DNA of 7,007 nucleotides from Treponema sp. (GTDB lineage Bacteria; Spirochaetota; Spirochaetia; Treponematales; Breznakiellaceae): contig JAIRUO010000206.1 of assembly GCA_031254385.1 (NCBI GenBank), forward strand, positions 1 through 7,007, given 5' to 3'. The notes under the pieces were generated by a model. The model was given only the letters and a program-made list of their open reading frames with translations, did not search any database and had not been told where the DNA came from. The position numbers and the translations under genes are program-made. Of this stretch, positions 6,326 to 7,007 are shown in pieces. Numbering within the stretch: position 1 is the stretch's first letter; each line of letters starts with the position of its first letter.

Positions 6326-7007
6326 TTATACCCTTAAAAAAAGCTTTTCGGCAGTACCCCACATATTCCTCAAAGGGATTTCTTCTCCTTCGGAACTAAC
6401 CACTACCCCGTTAAAATAACCCAGGGGGCTTTCATAATAGGAACGGGGAAAAAATAAATTCACTACATATTTAACCGGCTCTTTAGTAGTAAATACTAAA
6501 TCCACCATTCCTTCCATATCCTGAATGATCCATTCCGATTCCGTCTCATTGGCAGGGGTAATTTTTACCGGTGGCAGAGGGGTAAGCTTGCCGTCAACCC
6601 AAAGGGCGTTTTCATTATTTTTGTATGATTCTTTAGCCTGGTTCTCGCCTAAAGAAAAACCAATGCGCCGATTTTTGGAATCAAACCCAGTGGCTGTACA
6701 CCCTTGCGTATACATTGAAAAAGGGTAAAACCCCTTATAATCGCAGAAGATCCCTGAAGTTTTTGAAGGGTCAAGGTGCAGATGCCGTCCGCCAAAGACC
6801 ATATCCCCCTGTACCTGGGCCAGGGTTTTATAGGCGTACATGCTTCTTCTTTCGGAAAACAAAAGGCTTACCGCCATAGGAACGGTAGGCTCTTTATTAA
6901 GATCAAATTCCGCATGGGCTGTAAAGGAAGGCCGTTTCCGCGTGGCTTCAATATCCAAATCAAGCTTTATTGAATTTGCGTCAAGCCAGCTATGTATGCG
7001 GAAAAAA
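6326..7007 (-). CDS. DUF2804-family protein, C-terminal 226 residues, cut by the right edge
   Basis: The frame is open to the window edge, so the start is missing; an in-frame TTG at 6958 is an internal Leu and not the start, since the preceding 16 codons are also open and protein-like. Family members are usually a little over 300 residues, so roughly the last two thirds is present. Family features visible in order are FGGRHLHLDPSK, the aromatic DYKGFYPF stretch, the RIGFSLGEN stretch followed by NENALWVDGKLTPLPPV, a beta-rich segment ending in VNLFFPRS, and a terminal G-T-A-E-K motif shortly before TAA 6328-6326. These match my memory of DUF2804 (PF10974) proteins. The biochemical function of that family is not established, and I see no catalytic residues to propose. 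The 36-base spacing to the next minus-strand gene and the absence of a terminator between them indicate an operon. Confidence 0.85.
   Translation of the reverse strand, partial: FFRIHSWLDANSIKLDLDIEATRKRPSFTAHAEFDLNKEPTVPMAVSLLFSERRSMYAYKTLAQVQGDMVFGGRHLHLDPSKTSGIFCDYKGFYPFSMYTQGCTATGFDSKNRRIGFSLGENQAKESYKNNENALWVDGKLTPLPPVKITPANETESEWIIQDMEGMVDLVFTTKEPVKYVVNLFFPRSYYESPLGYFNGVVVSSEGEEIPLRNMWGTAEKLFLRV

Overview
The window looks like a piece of a spirochaete chromosome, most likely a Treponema-type genome. This is an inference from three things: a lipoprotein with a loose spirochaete-style lipobox (I-V-S-C), a DUF2804-family protein, and the general look of the long lipoprotein and the 701-residue unknown. 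No rRNA or other marker is present to settle it.

Layout. (1) Positions 1-1296, plus strand: the 3' part of a metH-like gene whose start lies off the left edge. Its homocysteine-methyltransferase domain is complete over the visible part and keeps the three zinc cysteines. The following pterin-binding domain is eroded and stops early, and no cobalamin or activation domain follows. (2) Positions 1297-1606: a 310-base non-coding stretch. It holds, in order, a telomere-like C-rich repeat array with G-quadruplex potential on the minus strand, three A-tracts spaced by about one helical turn, an exact 11-bp inverted repeat, a small dyad, and a possible 17-codon leader ORF whose stop overlaps the next start as ATGA. 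(3) Positions 1607-3994, plus strand: a 795-residue predicted lipoprotein with three copies of a divergent beta-rich module and an Ig-like domain, closed by a strong intrinsic terminator. (4) Positions 4043-4166: a GC-rich intergenic palindrome cluster outside both flanking transcripts. (5) Positions 4184-7007, minus strand: a two-gene unit, with a DUF2804-family gene (cut by the right edge) followed after 36 bases by a gene for a 701-residue protein of unknown function. A short terminator overlaps the stop codon of the second gene.

The lipoprotein gene and the minus-strand pair converge on the palindrome cluster. Nothing here resembles a defence system, CRISPR array, transposase or RNA gene. 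The most unusual signals are the eroded methionine synthase ending directly at a G-quadruplex-capable repeat, the layered leader region of the lipoprotein gene, the modular lipoprotein itself, and the palindromic intergenic block.
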